Shown one piece after another: positions 21,354 to 33,800 of a stretch of DNA of 64,000 bases. Position 1 is the first letter of the stretch. Each line of letters starts with the position of its first letter. Origin of the DNA: Pseudomonas fluorescens (GTDB lineage: Bacteria > Pseudomonadota > Gammaproteobacteria > Pseudomonadales > Pseudomonadaceae); the NCBI RefSeq assembly GCF_902498185.1, contig NZ_CABVIX010000003.1, positions 248,001-312,000 of the forward strand. The letters are read 5' to 3'. Below the pieces are notes generated by a model. The model saw only the letters and a list, made by a program, of their open reading frames with translations. It did not search any database and was not told the DNA's origin. Position numbers and translations under genes: made by a program.

Positions 21354-22208
21354 ATGCGCCTGATCATCGTCAGCGGCCGGTCCGGCTCCGGCAAGAGTAC
21401 CGCCCTGGCGGTGCTGGAGGACAATGGCTTCTATTGCATCGACAACCTGCCCGCCGGGTTGCTGCCGCAGTTGGCCGAGAACGCGTTGATCAACACCGAG
21501 TTGCTGCAGCCCAAGGTGGCCGTGTCCATCGACGCGCGCAACCTGCCAAGCCACCTGACGCGCTTTCCCGAACTGCTCGAGGACGCCCGCAGCCGGCATA
21601 TCCAGTGTGACGTGCTGTACCTGGACGCCGATGAAGACGTGCTGCTGAAGCGGTTTTCCGAAACGCGCCGCCGCCACCCGCTGACCAATGCCAATCGATC
21701 ACTGGCCGAGGCGATCACGGTTGAAAGCGAACTGCTCGGCCCCATCGCCGACCTTGCCGACCTGAAGATCGACACGACCAATCTCAATCTCTACCAGCTG
21801 CGTGACTCGATCAAGCTGCGCCTGCTCAACCAGCCAGAGCCTGGCACGGCGTTTCTGGTCGAGTCCTTCGGTTTCAAGCGCGGCATGCCTGTCGACGCCG
21901 ACCTGGTATTCGATGTCCGCTGCCTGCCCAATCCTTATTGGAAACCTGAGCTGCGCGACCATTCCGGACTTGAACAACCGGTAATCGACTACCTGGCTGC
22001 CCAGCCCGATGTCGAGGACATGTACCAGGACATCTCCAGCTACCTGCTCAAATGGCTGCCGCGCTTTGCCGCGAGCAACCGCGCCTATGTCACCATTGCC
22101 ATCGGCTGCACGGGCGGGCACCATCGATCGGTCTACCTCACCGAACGCCTCGGCCAACTGCTGCAGCAATCCTTGAAAAACGTCCAGGTCCGCCATCGCG
22201 ACCTCTAG
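21354..22208 (+). CDS. rapZ: RNase adapter protein RapZ
   Basis: A 284-residue protein with an N-terminal P-loop domain (Walker A GRSGSGKS at 8-15) and the C-terminal sensor domain with [15 protein letters not shown]. In E. coli RapZ presents GlmZ sRNA to RNase E and controls GlmS, so it links cell-wall precursor supply to this cluster. I chose the ATG at 21354, one base after the ptsN stop. Confidence 0.95.
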   Translation: MRLIIVSGRSGSGKSTALAVLEDNGFYCIDNLPAGLLPQLAENALINTELLQPKVAVSIDARNLPSHLTRFPELLEDARSRHIQCDVLYLDADEDVLLKRFSETRRRHPLTNANRSLAEAITVESELLGPIADLADLKIDTTNLNLYQLRDSIKLRLLNQPEPGTAFLVESFGFKRGMPVDADLVFDVRCLPNPYWKPELRDHSGLEQPVIDYLAAQPDVEDMYQDISSYLLKWLPRFAASNRAYVTIAIGCTGGHHRSVYLTERLGQLLQQSLKNVQVRHRDL

Positions 22209-22227
22209 CCAACAGGACCGCCCCACG

Positions 22228-22500
22228 ATGCCCGCCCGCGAAATCACCATCATCAACAAGCTGGGGCTTCACGCCCGGGCAGCGGCAAAGTTCGTCGGCG
22301 TGGCCGGACGCTTCCCCTGCCAGGTAAAAGTCGGCCGTGCGCCCGACAAGCTGGTCGACGGCAAAAGCATCATGGCCGTCATGATGCTTGCCGCAGGCAA
22401 AGGCACCCAGGTGCTCCTGCAGACCGAGGGCGAGCAGGACGATGATGCGCTGATGGCGTTGATCGAGCTGATCAACAACAGGTTTGATGAAGGGGAGTAA
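22228..22500 (+). CDS. ptsO: Nitrogen PTS phosphocarrier NPr
   Basis: The 90-residue HPr-like protein passes phosphate from EI-Ntr (PtsP) to PtsN. The active His15 lies in KLGLHARAAAKF; the Ser in DGKSIMAVMML corresponds to the regulatory serine of HPr but no HPr kinase is known here. It ends the rpoN-ptsO cluster. Confidence 0.95.
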   Translation: MPAREITIINKLGLHARAAAKFVGVAGRFPCQVKVGRAPDKLVDGKSIMAVMMLAAGKGTQVLLQTEGEQDDDALMALIELINNRFDEGE

Positions 22501-22538
22501 CTGGGTGATTCTTGCCTGACCGACGGAGTCGGAATCAA

Positions 22539-22560
22539 CGAGGGTGTCGTGTCACCCTCG
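22539..22560. terminator. Hairpin between convergent ptsO and zip genes
   Basis: An 8-bp perfect stem CGAGGGTG/CACCCTCG with a 6-base loop lies between the two convergent genes. The tail on the plus strand is CCTTCTCCT, pyrimidine-rich but not a pure T run, so termination strength is uncertain. Confidence 0.6.
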
Positions 22561-22567
22561 CCTTCTC

Positions 22568-23476
22568 CTAGGACATCGCCGTGTCCATCACCATCATCAG
22601 GCAGAAGCCGATGCACAGCCCCAGGCTCGCCAGGCGGTGATGCCCGTTGCTGCGGGATTCCGGGATGATTTCCTGGGTTACCACCAGCAGCATCGCGCCA
22701 GCCGCGCAGGCCAGGCCCAAGGGCAACAGCAGCTCCGCAATATTGACCAGCCAGGCGCAGATCACCGCGGCCAGCGGCTCCACCAGGCCAGAAGCAGCGC
22801 CGATCAGGAAGGCCTTGAAGCGCGACATCCCTGCCCCGGCCAGTACCAGCGCGATCACCAGACCCTCTGGCACATCCTGTAACGCAATGCCCATGGCCAG
22901 GCTGTCGGCATCGGCCATGCCGCCCCCTGCCGAAATCCCAATGGCCATGCCTTCGGGAATGTTGTGGGCGATGATGGCGATCACGAACAGCCAGATGCGC
23001 GCCGCGATCACCGGCTGTTCGCCGTTGCCCACCAGCGCTTCTGGCGAGGCGCCGGAGACCTTGAGATCGACGAGAAACAGGCACAGCGCACCAGACATCA
23101 GCCCGAAGCTGATCAGCCCACCCGCGCCCCAGGGGCTGAAGCCAATGGCCTGGGCAGCATCCAGGCCGGGGATGATCAGCGAAAACGCGGTGGCGGCCAG
23201 CATTACCCCTGCGCCGAATCCCAGCAGGGTATCGGCCAAGGCCACCGGCATGTTGCGGATTACCAGTACCGGCACGGCTCCCAGCGCCGTGCCCAAGGCA
23301 CACAGCGCGCCGCCCTCGAGGGCGCGCAGCATGCGCGGTTCCAGATCGAGCCAGGAGATGCCGCGCACCACCAGCAGCGCCGTACCGACCAGCAACAGCA
23401 AAGTACCCAGCGCCAGTCGGAACAGGCGCACGCTGCTGACAGACATCACCTCCGAGCGCATGCCGGGACGACTCAC
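22568..23476 (-). CDS. ZIP family divalent metal transporter
   Basis: A 302-residue membrane protein with about eight hydrophobic segments and the two ZIP metal-site motifs, [12 protein letters not shown] (helix 4) and [11 protein letters not shown] (helix 5). It likely imports zinc, iron or manganese. The GTG at 23476 overlaps the sodA stop (GTGA); ATG starts at 23461 or 23446 are also possible, the latter with GGAGG just before it. It is last in the fagA-fumC-orfX-sodA operon, so an import role under iron starvation (possibly Mn for SodA) is my inference. Confidence 0.87.
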   Translation of the reverse strand: MSRPGMRSEVMSVSSVRLFRLALGTLLLLVGTALLVVRGISWLDLEPRMLRALEGGALCALGTALGAVPVLVIRNMPVALADTLLGFGAGVMLAATAFSLIIPGLDAAQAIGFSPWGAGGLISFGLMSGALCLFLVDLKVSGASPEALVGNGEQPVIAARIWLFVIAIIAHNIPEGMAIGISAGGGMADADSLAMGIALQDVPEGLVIALVLAGAGMSRFKAFLIGAASGLVEPLAAVICAWLVNIAELLLPLGLACAAGAMLLVVTQEIIPESRSNGHHRLASLGLCIGFCLMMVMDTAMS

Positions 23477-24084
23477 GCCAGGGCTTCTACATAACGGCGT
23501 TCGACCTCGGACCAGTCGATGACGTTGTAGAAGGCGCCGATGTATTCCGGGCGGCGGTTCTGGTACTTCAGGTAATAGGCGTGCTCCCAGACGTCCAGGC
23601 CGAGGATTGGCGTGTTGCCGTTCATCAGTGGGCTATCCTGGTTGCCGTTGCTTTCGACTACCAACGTCTTGGCGGGGGTCACGCTGAGCCAGGCCCAGCC
23701 GCTGCCGAAGCGGCTCAGCGCAGCCTTGGTGAAAGCATCCTTGAAGGCTTCGAAACCACCCAGTTGCGCTTCGATCGCCTCGGCCACCTGGCCTTGGGGC
23801 TGACCGCCGCCCTTGGGCGACATGACCGTCCAGAACAACGTGTGGTTGGCGTGCCCGCCACCTTGGTTGATCACTGCGTCCTGCAGCGTCTCGGGCAGTT
23901 GCCTGACGTTGGCCACTAACTTCTCGACCGGCCATTCGGCCCACTCAGTACCCTCGATGGCGGCATTGAGGTTGTTGATGTAGGTCTGGTGGTGCTTGGT
24001 ATGGTGGATCTCCATGGTCGCGCTATCGATGTTCGGTTCCAGGGCATCGTAGGCGTAGGGCAATGCAGGCAAGGTATGAGGCAT
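23473..24084 (-). CDS. sodA: Superoxide dismutase, Mn type
   Basis: The 203-residue enzyme dismutates superoxide. Metal ligands are His27, His81, Asp164 and His168 ([12 protein letters not shown]). [11 protein letters not shown] and NQDSPLM are features of the Mn form; the Fe form would show different residues here. That fits its place in a Fur-controlled operon: the cell makes a Mn enzyme when iron is short. I chose the ATG at 24084, two bases after orfX. Confidence 0.94.
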   Translation of the reverse strand: MPHTLPALPYAYDALEPNIDSATMEIHHTKHHQTYINNLNAAIEGTEWAEWPVEKLVANVRQLPETLQDAVINQGGGHANHTLFWTVMSPKGGGQPQGQVAEAIEAQLGGFEAFKDAFTKAALSRFGSGWAWLSVTPAKTLVVESNGNQDSPLMNGNTPILGLDVWEHAYYLKYQNRRPEYIGAFYNVIDWSEVERRYVEALA

Positions 24085-24085
24085 A

Positions 24086-24547
24086 TCAATGGATTCCGTA
24101 GGCGTGGTTGCGAGGTTCGACATCAGGTTGAGCGCTCATGGCGCCAGCCTGCGGCGCGTGCCGCTCGAGCAGGCGCTCGGTGCGCGGGTACTGTCCGTAC
24201 TCGCCGATGAAATTGAGCAACTCGGTGTAGGTCTTGGCGCTATGGCGCAGGGCCGCGTCGCGTAGCGGCTGCGCCAGGCGAGCATCCTGGCTGGCCTGCA
24301 ACAGCCGCTGGTGCGCGGCACAGAGATAATCGGCGCTTTCGTGAGGCTGGTTGAGGCGTAGATGCAGGTCGGCCAGGTTGTGGTGGGCGATGACAAACGC
24401 AGCCACCGCTTCATCGACGTCATGCCAGCGCTCGAAGAGCACCTGGGCCAGGGCCAGCGCCTGCAAGTAGTATTCGCGGGCGTCGACCAACTCCCCCTGA
24501 TCGAACAGGCTGTTGGCGACCTCGGTGGTGCGTTTCCAATGCTGCAT
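24086..24547 (-). CDS. OrfX of the fumC-sodA operon, helical TPR-like protein
   Basis: This 153-residue soluble protein is all-alpha by eye; segments [20 protein letters not shown] and [20 protein letters not shown] resemble tetratricopeptide helices. It contains a Cys near [11 protein letters not shown]. It corresponds to orfX of the P. aeruginosa fagA-fumC-orfX-sodA operon, whose function is not established. It begins 39 bases after fumC and ends one base before sodA. Confidence 0.8.
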   Translation of the reverse strand: MQHWKRTTEVANSLFDQGELVDAREYYLQALALAQVLFERWHDVDEAVAAFVIAHHNLADLHLRLNQPHESADYLCAAHQRLLQASQDARLAQPLRDAALRHSAKTYTELLNFIGEYGQYPRTERLLERHAPQAGAMSAQPDVEPRNHAYGIH

Positions 24548-24586
24548 GACGTACCTCGCTAGCGACGAGCGCTATTGGATGGGTGT

Positions 24587-25955
<1,369 letters not shown>

Positions 25956-25963
<8 letters not shown>

Positions 25964-26348
25964 CATCAAGTCCTTGCATCAGTTCTTCAGGAGAAATCGA
26001 AGGCAGCAGCACGCAGTTCGCCAACTGCAGGGCGAAGGGCTGCCAACGCTGGTTCTGTTCGCGGCGGTCAAGGTTGCGCAGCAGCAGCAACGGACGCCAG
26101 GCCTGGTCGAGGCACAGGCAGCGCCAGTGCCACGGGAGCATGCGGTCGCAGGCGGTATCGAGGAGCAGGCGGAAAGAGGTCATGGCCACGGTCCAGGCCG
26201 AGGTCTCGGTGCAGCACACCAGGTAACGGCCTTCGGCCAGGTAGTGCTCGATCAGCCGCGGTTCATCCGGCTCGAGGGCGCAACGAATGCGCCGGCTGAG
26301 CCAGCGCCAGTTTTCCAGGTAGGGCAACTCTTGGAGGACGGGTTTCAT
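25956..26348 (-). CDS. fagA: FagA, small protein of the Fur-regulated fumC-sodA operon
   Basis: A 130-residue soluble protein rich in Trp, Leu and Arg with several Cys (LVCCTETSAW, CDRM, HWRCLCLDQAW). By position it matches fagA (Fur-associated gene) of P. aeruginosa. Its molecular role is unknown. ATGs at 26357, 26354 and 26348 are possible; none has a good ribosome-binding site, and I chose the last (MKPVLQELPYL). The operon promoter and Fur box lie just upstream. Confidence 0.78.
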
Positions 26349-26370
26349 GAACATCATCGCCGGGTGACTA

Positions 26371-26389
26371 GGTAATGATATTCATTATT
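26371..26389 (-). promoter_or_regulatory. Fur box upstream of fagA-fumC-orfX-sodA-zip
   Basis: The plus-strand sequence GGTAATGATATTCATTATT matches the 19-base Fur consensus GATAATGATAATCATTATC at 16 positions. It overlaps the proposed -10 box of the fagA promoter, so iron-loaded Fur would block transcription. Confidence 0.88.
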
Positions 26390-26413
26390 AAGTGATAAAC
26401 AGAATCACTTCAA
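26384..26413 (-). promoter_or_regulatory. Proposed sigma-70 promoter of the fagA operon
   Basis: On the minus strand TTGAAG (plus 26408-26413) and AATAAT (plus 26384-26389) are separated by 18 bases. The -10 lies inside the Fur box. The implied start site leaves a leader of about 20-30 bases before fagA. Confidence 0.6.
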
Positions 26414-26429
26414 GTCGAATGCAATAATC

Positions 26430-26455
26430 AAAAAACCCGGCAGGGATGCCGGGTC
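26430..26455 (-). terminator. Rho-independent terminator of pmbA
   Basis: A 7-bp stem CCCGGCA (26436-26442) and TGCCGGG (26447-26453) with a GGGA loop is followed on the minus strand by six T (plus A6 at 26430-26435). It separates pmbA from the fagA promoter. Confidence 0.88.
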
Positions 26456-26497
26456 TCGTGTCGGCCGTCCATCCGACCAATATCAGCAGGCTTGATA

Positions 26498-27844
26498 TCA
26501 GCTGCCAGCGACGGTCATGCGCTCGATCAGGATGGAGCCGGTGTGAATATTGCTGCGGGTCTCAAGATCGCTGCCGATCGCGACGATTTGCTGGAACATG
26601 TCCTTCATGTTCCCGGCAATCGTCACTTCCTGCACCGCGTGCTGAATCTCGCCATTTTCCACCCAGTAACCCGCTGCACCGCGGGAGTAATCACCGGTGA
26701 CCATGTTAAGGCCGTGCCCCATCAGCTCGGTTACCAACAGGCCGCGTCCCATGCGGCGGATCAAGGCGGCCTGGTCTTCATCGCCGTGGGTGACGAACAG
26801 GTTATGCACGCCTCCCGCATTGGCGGTGCTGGGCAAGCCCAGCTTGCGGCCCGAATAGGTGCCGAGAATGTAGGAGACCAACTCACCATTTTCGACGAAC
26901 GGTTTGGCGTAGGTTGCCAGGCCATCTCCATCGAATGCCGCGCTGCCCAGTGCCCGCGGCAGGTGCGGACGCTCGTCGAGGGTCAGCCAGGACGGAAACA
27001 GGCGTTGGCCCATCGCGCCTTCGAGAAACGACGACTTGCGGTACAGGTTGCCGCCCGAGATAGCCGAGAGGAAACTGCCGAACAGCCCTCCCGCCAGCTC
27101 GGCCGAAAACAGCACCGGGACCTCACAGGTCGGTACCGGGCGTGCGCCCAGGCGGCTCGCGGCACGCTGTGCGGCACGTTGCCCGATGCTGACCGGATCG
27201 GCCAGCAACTGACCCTGGCGGTTGACGTCATACCAGTAGTCGCGCTGCATCTGCCCTTCGCCCTCGGCGATCATCACGCAGCTCAGGCTGTGCCGGGTCG
27301 AGGCGTAGCCACCGATGAAGCCATGGCTGTTGCCGTATACGCGGCAGCCCTGGTGGGTATTGAGGGTGGTGCCGTCGGCGTTGAGGATGCGCGGGTCGGC
27401 GTCAAAAGCCGCCGCTTCGCACTGCAGCGCTTTTTCGATGGCCTGCTCGGGACTGATGTCCCAGGCATGGTAGAGGTCGAAGTCCGGCAAGTCGCGCGCC
27501 ATCAGGGCCGGGTCGGCGAGTCCCGAACATTCGTCCTCGGAAGTATGCCTGGCGATGGCCAGCGCGGCCGCCACGGTTTCGCGGATGGCGTCGCTGCCGC
27601 TGGCCGAGGTGCTGGCCGAGCCCTTGCGCTGGCCAACGTACAAGGTGATGCCAAAGCCCTGGTCGCGATTGAGTTCGACGGTCTCGACCTCGCGCTGGCG
27701 CACCGTGGTGGACAACCCCTGCTCAAGCGATACCGCCACCTCGCAGGCGCTGGCGCCCTGGCGACGTGCTTCGGCGATGATCTGCTCGACCTGCTCCTGC
27801 AACGCCGGCAGGGCCTGTGGGCCTACGCTCTGGACTGCACTCAT
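26498..27844 (-). CDS. pmbA: Metalloprotease partner PmbA (TldE)
   Basis: The 448-residue protein is the TldE/PmbA half of the TldD/E protease, which processes microcin B17 and helps degrade CcdA in E. coli. It lacks the HExxxH zinc motif found in TldD, as expected. Recognisable are [27 protein letters not shown] and [25 protein letters not shown] (in two parts). I chose the ATG at 27844 ([10 protein letters not shown]). tldD lies nearby beyond darP. Confidence 0.93.
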   Translation of the reverse strand: MSAVQSVGPQALPALQEQVEQIIAEARRQGASACEVAVSLEQGLSTTVRQREVETVELNRDQGFGITLYVGQRKGSASTSASGSDAIRETVAAALAIARHTSEDECSGLADPALMARDLPDFDLYHAWDISPEQAIEKALQCEAAAFDADPRILNADGTTLNTHQGCRVYGNSHGFIGGYASTRHSLSCVMIAEGEGQMQRDYWYDVNRQGQLLADPVSIGQRAAQRAASRLGARPVPTCEVPVLFSAELAGGLFGSFLSAISGGNLYRKSSFLEGAMGQRLFPSWLTLDERPHLPRALGSAAFDGDGLATYAKPFVENGELVSYILGTYSGRKLGLPSTANAGGVHNLFVTHGDEDQAALIRRMGRGLLVTELMGHGLNMVTGDYSRGAAGYWVENGEIQHAVQEVTIAGNMKDMFQQIVAIGSDLETRSNIHTGSILIERMTVAGS

Positions 27845-27952
27845 GGTTCTCTCCACTCAAATTCTGCGTTCGGCGAGGGTCATTGTACGACCGGGCCGGA
27901 CAAGCGGCCCCCGACTGGTTATCATGGCGGCGTTTTCCAGCGGACTGCCACC

Positions 27953-28477
27953 ATGGTTGATTCTTACGACGACGCCTCCTACGAAGGCGAAAAAAGCAAA
28001 ACCCAGATCAAGCGCGAGCTGCATGCGCTGGTCGAACTCGGCGAGCGCCTTACAACGCTCAAGGCCGATACCGTTGCGCGCCTGCCATTGACCGACGCCC
28101 TGCGCCGGGCACTGGCCGATGCCAGCAAGCACACCGCGCACATCGCGCGTAAACGTCACATGTCGTTCATCGGCAAGCTGATGCGCGACCAGGACATCGA
28201 GGCGATCACCGCCCTGATCGACCAGCTCGATGCTTCCACTCGCCAGTACAACGAGCGCTTCCACGGCCTCGAGCGCTGGCGCGACCGGATGATCGACGGC
28301 GGCGACGAGGACCTCGAGCGCTTCTTCGGCGAGTACCCCGAAGCCGATCGCCAGCAATTGCGTTCGCTGGTACGCCAGGCGCAGCACGAGAAGGCGCGCA
28401 ACAAGCCGCCTGCGGCCTCGCGCAAGATCTTCAAGTACATCCGCGATCTCGACGAGACCCAGCGCGGCCTGCGCTGA
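27953..28477 (+). CDS. darP: Ribosome biogenesis factor DarP (YjgA, DUF615)
   Basis: A 174-residue YjgA/DarP family protein that associates with late 50S precursors in E. coli. Family segments are [20 protein letters not shown] near the N-terminus and [12 protein letters not shown] at the C-terminus. The frame is open far upstream but only because it lies opposite pmbA; the ATG at 27953 gives the normal size. It sits between pmbA and tldD on the opposite strand. Confidence 0.93.
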   Translation: MVDSYDDASYEGEKSKTQIKRELHALVELGERLTTLKADTVARLPLTDALRRALADASKHTAHIARKRHMSFIGKLMRDQDIEAITALIDQLDASTRQYNERFHGLERWRDRMIDGGDEDLERFFGEYPEADRQQLRSLVRQAQHEKARNKPPAASRKIFKYIRDLDETQRGLR

Positions 28478-28516
28478 GCCTTGCCGACGGGCAGGCGCCC
28501 GCCTGGCCGGGCCCGG

Positions 28517-29956
28517 TCATGCGCCGGTGCCGCCCACGGTGATCAGGTCTATCTTCAGTGTCGGCTGGCCAACGCCTACCGGTACTGACTGTCCATCTTT
28601 CCCACAGGTGCCGACGCCGCTGTCCAGCGACAGGTCGTTGCCGACCATCGATACCCGGCTCATGGCCTCCGGGCCATTGCCGATCAACGTGGCGCCCTTG
28701 ACCGGGGCAGTGATCTTGCCGTCCTCGATCAGGTAGGCCTCGCTGGTGGAAAAGACGAACTTGCCGCTGGTGATGTCCACCTGGCCGCCACCCAGATTGG
28801 CGCAGTACAGGCCTTTTTTCACCGACGCGATGATTTCGGCCGGGTCGCTGCTGCCTGCTCGCATATAGGTGTTGGTCATGCGCGGCATCGGCAGGTGTGC
28901 GTAGGATTCGCGGCGGCCGTTGCCGGTCACCGCCATGCCCATCAGGCGTGCGTTGAGCTTGTCCTGCATGTAGCCCTTGAGAATGCCGTTCTCGATCAGC
29001 GTGGTGCATTCGGTCGGGGTGCCTTCGTCATCGACGCTCAGCGACCCACGGCGGCCTTCGAGGGTGCCATCGTCGACAATGGTGCACAGTGACGAAGCCA
29101 CCTGCTCGCCCAGTCGCCCGCTATAGGCCGAGCTGCCCTTGCGGTTGAAGTCCCCTTCCAGGCCATGGCCGACGGCTTCGTGCAGCAGCACGCCCGACCA
29201 GCCCGGGCCAAGCACGACTGGCAAGGTGCCCGCCGGCGCCGGTTGCGCCTCGAGGTTGACCAGCGCCTGGCGCAACGCTTCGCGGGCGTAGCCCATCACA
29301 CGCTCATCCGTGAAGAAGCGGTAGTCGGTACGCCCACCGCCGCCATGGCCACCGCGCTCGCGACGTCCGTTCTGCTCGACGATGACGCTGACATTGAAGC
29401 GCACCAGCGGGCGCACGTCGGCGGCCAGGCTGCCGTCGGCGGCGGCGATCAGGATGCGCTCCCAGACCCCGGCCATGCTCACGCTGACCTGCTGGATACG
29501 CGGATCCAGGGCGCGGGTGGCGGCGTCGACTCGCTTGAGCAGGTCGACTTTCTCGGCGCGGGTCAGTACATCGAGGGGGTTGCCCGGCGCATAGAGCGCG
29601 GTGACGTCCTGGCTGCGAAAGGCCTGCACCTGGCCATCCTGCCCGGCGCGGGAGATCGAGCGGGCAGCGCGGGCCGCCGAAGTCAGTGCTTCGAGGGTGA
29701 TCGCGTTGCTGTAGGCAAAGCCGGTCTTCTCGCCGGACTGGGCACGTACGCCCACGCCCTGGTCGAGGTTGAAGCTGCCTTCCTTGACGATGCTGTCTTC
29801 AAGCGCCCAGGTTTCCGAGATCTGTCCCTGGAAGTACAGGTCGGCGGCATCGATGCCGGGGCCGGCCAACTCGCCCAGCACGGCTTGCAGGCTGTCCAGG
29901 GTCAGTCCGCCCGGTGCCAGTAGCTGCTCGCTGACGGTGGATAGGGTTTGGCTCAT
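28517..29956 (-). CDS. tldD: Metalloprotease TldD
   Basis: The 479-residue catalytic subunit of TldD/E. The zinc motif [11 protein letters not shown], near residue 260, provides two His and the downstream Glu. It acts with PmbA on unfolded peptides. The ATG at 29956 ([13 protein letters not shown]) gives family length; its start lies two bases after the nitrilase gene, so it ends the mreB-to-tldD gene run. Confidence 0.95.
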   Translation of the reverse strand: MSQTLSTVSEQLLAPGGLTLDSLQAVLGELAGPGIDAADLYFQGQISETWALEDSIVKEGSFNLDQGVGVRAQSGEKTGFAYSNAITLEALTSAARAARSISRAGQDGQVQAFRSQDVTALYAPGNPLDVLTRAEKVDLLKRVDAATRALDPRIQQVSVSMAGVWERILIAAADGSLAADVRPLVRFNVSVIVEQNGRRERGGHGGGGRTDYRFFTDERVMGYAREALRQALVNLEAQPAPAGTLPVVLGPGWSGVLLHEAVGHGLEGDFNRKGSSAYSGRLGEQVASSLCTIVDDGTLEGRRGSLSVDDEGTPTECTTLIENGILKGYMQDKLNARLMGMAVTGNGRRESYAHLPMPRMTNTYMRAGSSDPAEIIASVKKGLYCANLGGGQVDITSGKFVFSTSEAYLIEDGKITAPVKGATLIGNGPEAMSRVSMVGNDLSLDSGVGTCGKDGQSVPVGVGQPTLKIDLITVGGTGA

Positions 29957-29958
29957 AG

Positions 29959-30810
29959 TCACTCCGAGGTGTGCGCAGGCCGCAAGGCGTCCTGCGAGAA
30001 AAAGCGCCGGTGCGAGGCCACCGGCATCCGCGCCCGTATGGACGCCTGTTCGCTGCTGTCGCGCTCGGCCAGCAGCACGCCTTCGCCGCTCGCCTGTTGG
30101 GCAACGATGCGTCCCCAAGGGTCGACGATCGCAGCATGGCCATGGGTTTCCCGTGGGCCTGGATGAACGCCACCCTGGGCCGCGGCCAGCAGGTAGCATT
30201 GTGTTTCGATCGCGCGTGCACGGATCAGCACATCCCAGTGCGCCGCGCCGGTGACCGCCGTGAACGCCGAGGGCGCGCTGATCAGCTCCGCCCCGGCGGC
30301 GCGCAAGGCGCTGTAAAGCTCGGGAAAGCGCAAGTCATAGCAGACACTCAGGCCCAGGCGGCCTACCGGGGTGTCGGCGACAACCACCTGGGCACCATGG
30401 GCGTAGTCGTCTGACTCACGATAGCGGCCGCGGGTATCCGCCACGTCCACATCGAACAGGTGCAGCTTGTCATAACGTGCCGCCACCTCGCCGTCCTCGT
30501 CAATCAGCAACGAGCAGGCATGCGCCTTGGCCTCGGGCTGGCCGGCCGGGGGCAAGGGCAAGGTGCCGGCGACTATCCATAACTTGAGGTCGCGGGCCGT
30601 GCGTTTCAACCATGGCAAGACCGGACCTTCGCCCAGCGCCTCGGCACGACCGATGGCGGCCGCGTCCCGCCGGCCCATGGCCGCGAAGTTTTCCGGCAGC
30701 ACCGCCAACTGCGCGCCGCCCTGCGCCGCCTGTTGCAGCAGGGCAGTGGCACGCTGCAGGTTGGCCTGCACGTCGTCCTGGCTGACCATCTGGATGACGG
30801 CTGACTTCAT
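29959..30810 (-). CDS. Carbon-nitrogen hydrolase (nitrilase superfamily)
   Basis: The 283-residue protein has the catalytic triad Glu40 (LPENFAAMG), Lys115 (YDKLHLFD) and Cys157 ([11 protein letters not shown]). It resembles the Nit1/YbeM group, whose members remove deaminated glutathione, so it is an amidase more likely than a true nitrilase. The substrate is inferred only. I chose the ATG at 30810 ([11 protein letters not shown]). It lies between yhdP and tldD, a common gammaproteobacterial order. Confidence 0.9.
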   Translation of the reverse strand: MKSAVIQMVSQDDVQANLQRATALLQQAAQGGAQLAVLPENFAAMGRRDAAAIGRAEALGEGPVLPWLKRTARDLKLWIVAGTLPLPPAGQPEAKAHACSLLIDEDGEVAARYDKLHLFDVDVADTRGRYRESDDYAHGAQVVVADTPVGRLGLSVCYDLRFPELYSALRAAGAELISAPSAFTAVTGAAHWDVLIRARAIETQCYLLAAAQGGVHPGPRETHGHAAIVDPWGRIVAQQASGEGVLLAERDSSEQASIRARMPVASHRRFFSQDALRPAHTSE

Positions 30811-30824
30811 GGCGGCTCCCAGGA

Positions 30825-33800
30825 TCATTTCACGAAGGGTTTCACAAAGGTCATTCTAGGCTCTTTCAACGGCCCCTCGACGCGGTAATGCACGCTGGCA
30901 TAACGCGAAACCCTGTCGCCGATCAATCGATCGACCAGAAACAGCGCTCCGCCAATGGCTGGGGCACCGACGATCAGCGCCGCGAGCGGCAGATTGTTGG
31001 TCACTGGCAATGCGACCTGCAAGCGGCCATCGATGCGCTCGCGGACCATGTCCAGGGTGCCTTCGAGCTCAAGATTGCTCGACGGCCCGGTCACCGTGAT
31101 CGGCTCGCGGGTCACGTACACGCCTTTACTGCTCACCAGCAGGCCCTTGACCCGGTCGTAGGCCAGACCCTTTTCCAGCAAGTCGGAGAAGTCCAGCCGC
31201 AGGCGGCGCTTGATGGTGTTGAAGTTGAGCAGGCCGAACACGCGAAGCGCCTGGGCGCTGCCTTCGACATCGGCGAACTGGCCCTGGCGCAGGTCGGCGT
31301 CGAGACTGCCCGAAAAGCGCTCGAGCCCGACCCAGGCCGGCGAGCCCGGCCAACGCCCATCGGCGTCGAGGCGGAAGCGGCGGCTGGTGACGGACGGGGC
31401 AAAATTCCAGGCCTTGAGCACATCCGCCAGGTTGTCGCCCGCAAGGCGCCCCTTGAACCAGCTGCCGCTGGCATCGGGCGTACCTTCCCAGCCGCCGCTG
31501 CCATCGATGCGCAAGCCCTTGAGGTCAAGGTCGACATCGTTGAAGACAACGCCGCGCGCCGTGGGCCGCAGCTTCATCGCCCAGCTGCCGAACAGCTCAT
31601 CGCCCCGAAACAGCTTGTCGATGCTGAGGTCGAGGGAGGGCACCTTGCGCGGGTCGAAACCGGCCAGCGGGTCAGGGGCATCCTCGGCCTGGCTCTGCGC
31701 AGGATCGGCGGCGGGCAGGCGCAGGGTCTGCAGGTTGACCGCCAGGGGCGCGGCCTTGGCATCGGGCACGCGCGCATTGCCAATCACTTCGCGGCTGTCC
31801 AGGCGCATCGACCAGCCCGCGCCCGCCCGGTCCAGGCGAACCACCGCCTGGTTGAGCAGCATGCCGAACGCCTTGACCTGACCGATGCTCACATCGACGT
31901 TGCGCAGGGTCTGCCGGGCGTTGCCGCCTGGATCATTGCCCGCCAGTCGTCCAAGCTGCTGCTGCCAAGGCTCCACGTCCAGGGTGTCCAGCCGCCCGCG
32001 CACCCGCAGCCCCGGACCCGGCGGCAACTGCGCCTGGCCAGTGCCGAGCAGCAGTTCGCCGCGGCCCTCGGTCAGCTTTTCGAACGGGGCCGCATAGGCG
32101 AACCGGGCCAGGTCGACGTAGCTGACATCAATGCGCCGTTCAGGGCCCTGCAGGCCCATGCTGAAGCGAGTGTCCCGGCTCTGGCCCGACGACTTGCCGA
32201 AGGGCGCGGGCAGGTCGATGTACAGGCCCTTGAGCGTCGAGGCGACGCTGAGGCGGTTTTCCCGACTGCCAAGGTTGACTTGCAACAGGTAGGGAATCTC
32301 GCCCTCGGCGGGCAACGCCTGCCTGAACTGCAGCCAATCGGTCAGGGCCTTGAGCGCCACCTGCCCCTTGGCTTCGATGCGGCTCTGGATCTGTCCGGGC
32401 TGGCCTTCGGCGAAAATCTGCGCCGTGACAGGCTTGTCGAAGGCGCGCAGGCTGATGCCCTTGCCGCTGAGGCCTTTATCGTAGTCAAAGGTGAAATCGC
32501 CCTTGAGCTGGCTGAGTTCCAGCGTGGGCGGTGCGATTTTCAATCGGGCATCGGCAGTCGAAAAGTCGACCAGTACCTTGGGATGCTGCCCGTGGGCCAG
32601 CGGCACATCGAGCTTCAGCTTGCCCCGCAGCGGGCCCTGCCCTTCCCAGCCGGCGAAGATCTCCCCGGTGCCAATCGGTGCTTGCTGGAGAATCTTCAAG
32701 CCGTCCTTCAAGTCGCCATCAAAGGCGCCATCGAGATACAGGTGACTGTCGTGGCCGGCCTCTACATGGGGAATATCCACGGTGACATCGCTGACCTTGG
32801 TGTCGAGCAGCAGGCCTTTGCGCGCCTCGATGCGCACGCCGGCGTCGTCAATGCGCACATCCCCATCCACGTGCTGGACCTGCGGCCAGCCCGGCTGGAA
32901 GTCCAGCGCGGCGTCTCGGACCTTGAAGAACAGGCTGATGCTGCGGGCATGGGCGGGAGCCCCGTGGTTCAGCGAACCCTGGTACTGGAAGTAGCCTTCG
33001 TCGACGCTGCCCTTGACGATGGCGGTACGCAGCCATTCGTCCAGGGCCGGGCTGAGCACCTCGGGCAGGTACTTGGCAGTGTAGCGGCCGTCGCCTTCCG
33101 TCAGGCCGACGCGCAGGTCCATGTAGTCCTCGCGGCTTTCGTCGAACAGCAGGCGGATCAGGAAGTCGCCAGCGATCTTGCCCTCCTCGCCCAGCACCTT
33201 GAGGTACGGGGCGACCAGGGTGAAGCCTTCCTTGTCCAGGCGCCAGGTCAGGCGGGCGTTGGCTTTCTGGTACTGCCAGGGCTTCTCGAAAATGGGGTAC
33301 AGGTGCAGCATGAATGCATCGGTATCCAGGCGAAGCTCACCCTTGCCAAGATCACCGCTGATGCTGCCACTGACGTTTCCGGCCGCCGGGGCGCCGTGAT
33401 AGGCATCAAAGCCGACCCGCTCCAGATTGGCGGCAAATTGCAGCCGCTTGTCGCCTTCGGCGTGGGGCCGCAGGTCGAGGTTCACATTGCGCAGCGCTCC
33501 GGTCACCTTGAGCGCCTCTACCGCTTGCATGGCGGCCTCTGGCAACGGGGCAAGGGCCTCGACCAGCGGCGTCAACGGGGTCAGGTCCAGGCGGTCGGCC
33601 TGGACTTGCCACACCGTCTGGGCTGGGTCCTGGTCCGGCCGCTGGCGCAGTTGGATATTCGACTCCCAGCGGGTCTGGCCGATACTCGCGGCAAGCGAAT
33701 CAACCACCACGTCAAAGCCCTGCTCCTGGCGCTGGAACCAGGCGCCAAGCGCCAGATTGTCCAGGGCGACGGGTTCGCGCCCGGTATGTGCACCCTTCAG

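Noticed and set aside
26492..27952. Plus-strand open frame continuous with darP, which would add 487 residues
   Set aside because: This part runs opposite pmbA and its sequence is not protein-like; darP with the ATG at 27953 has the normal family length.
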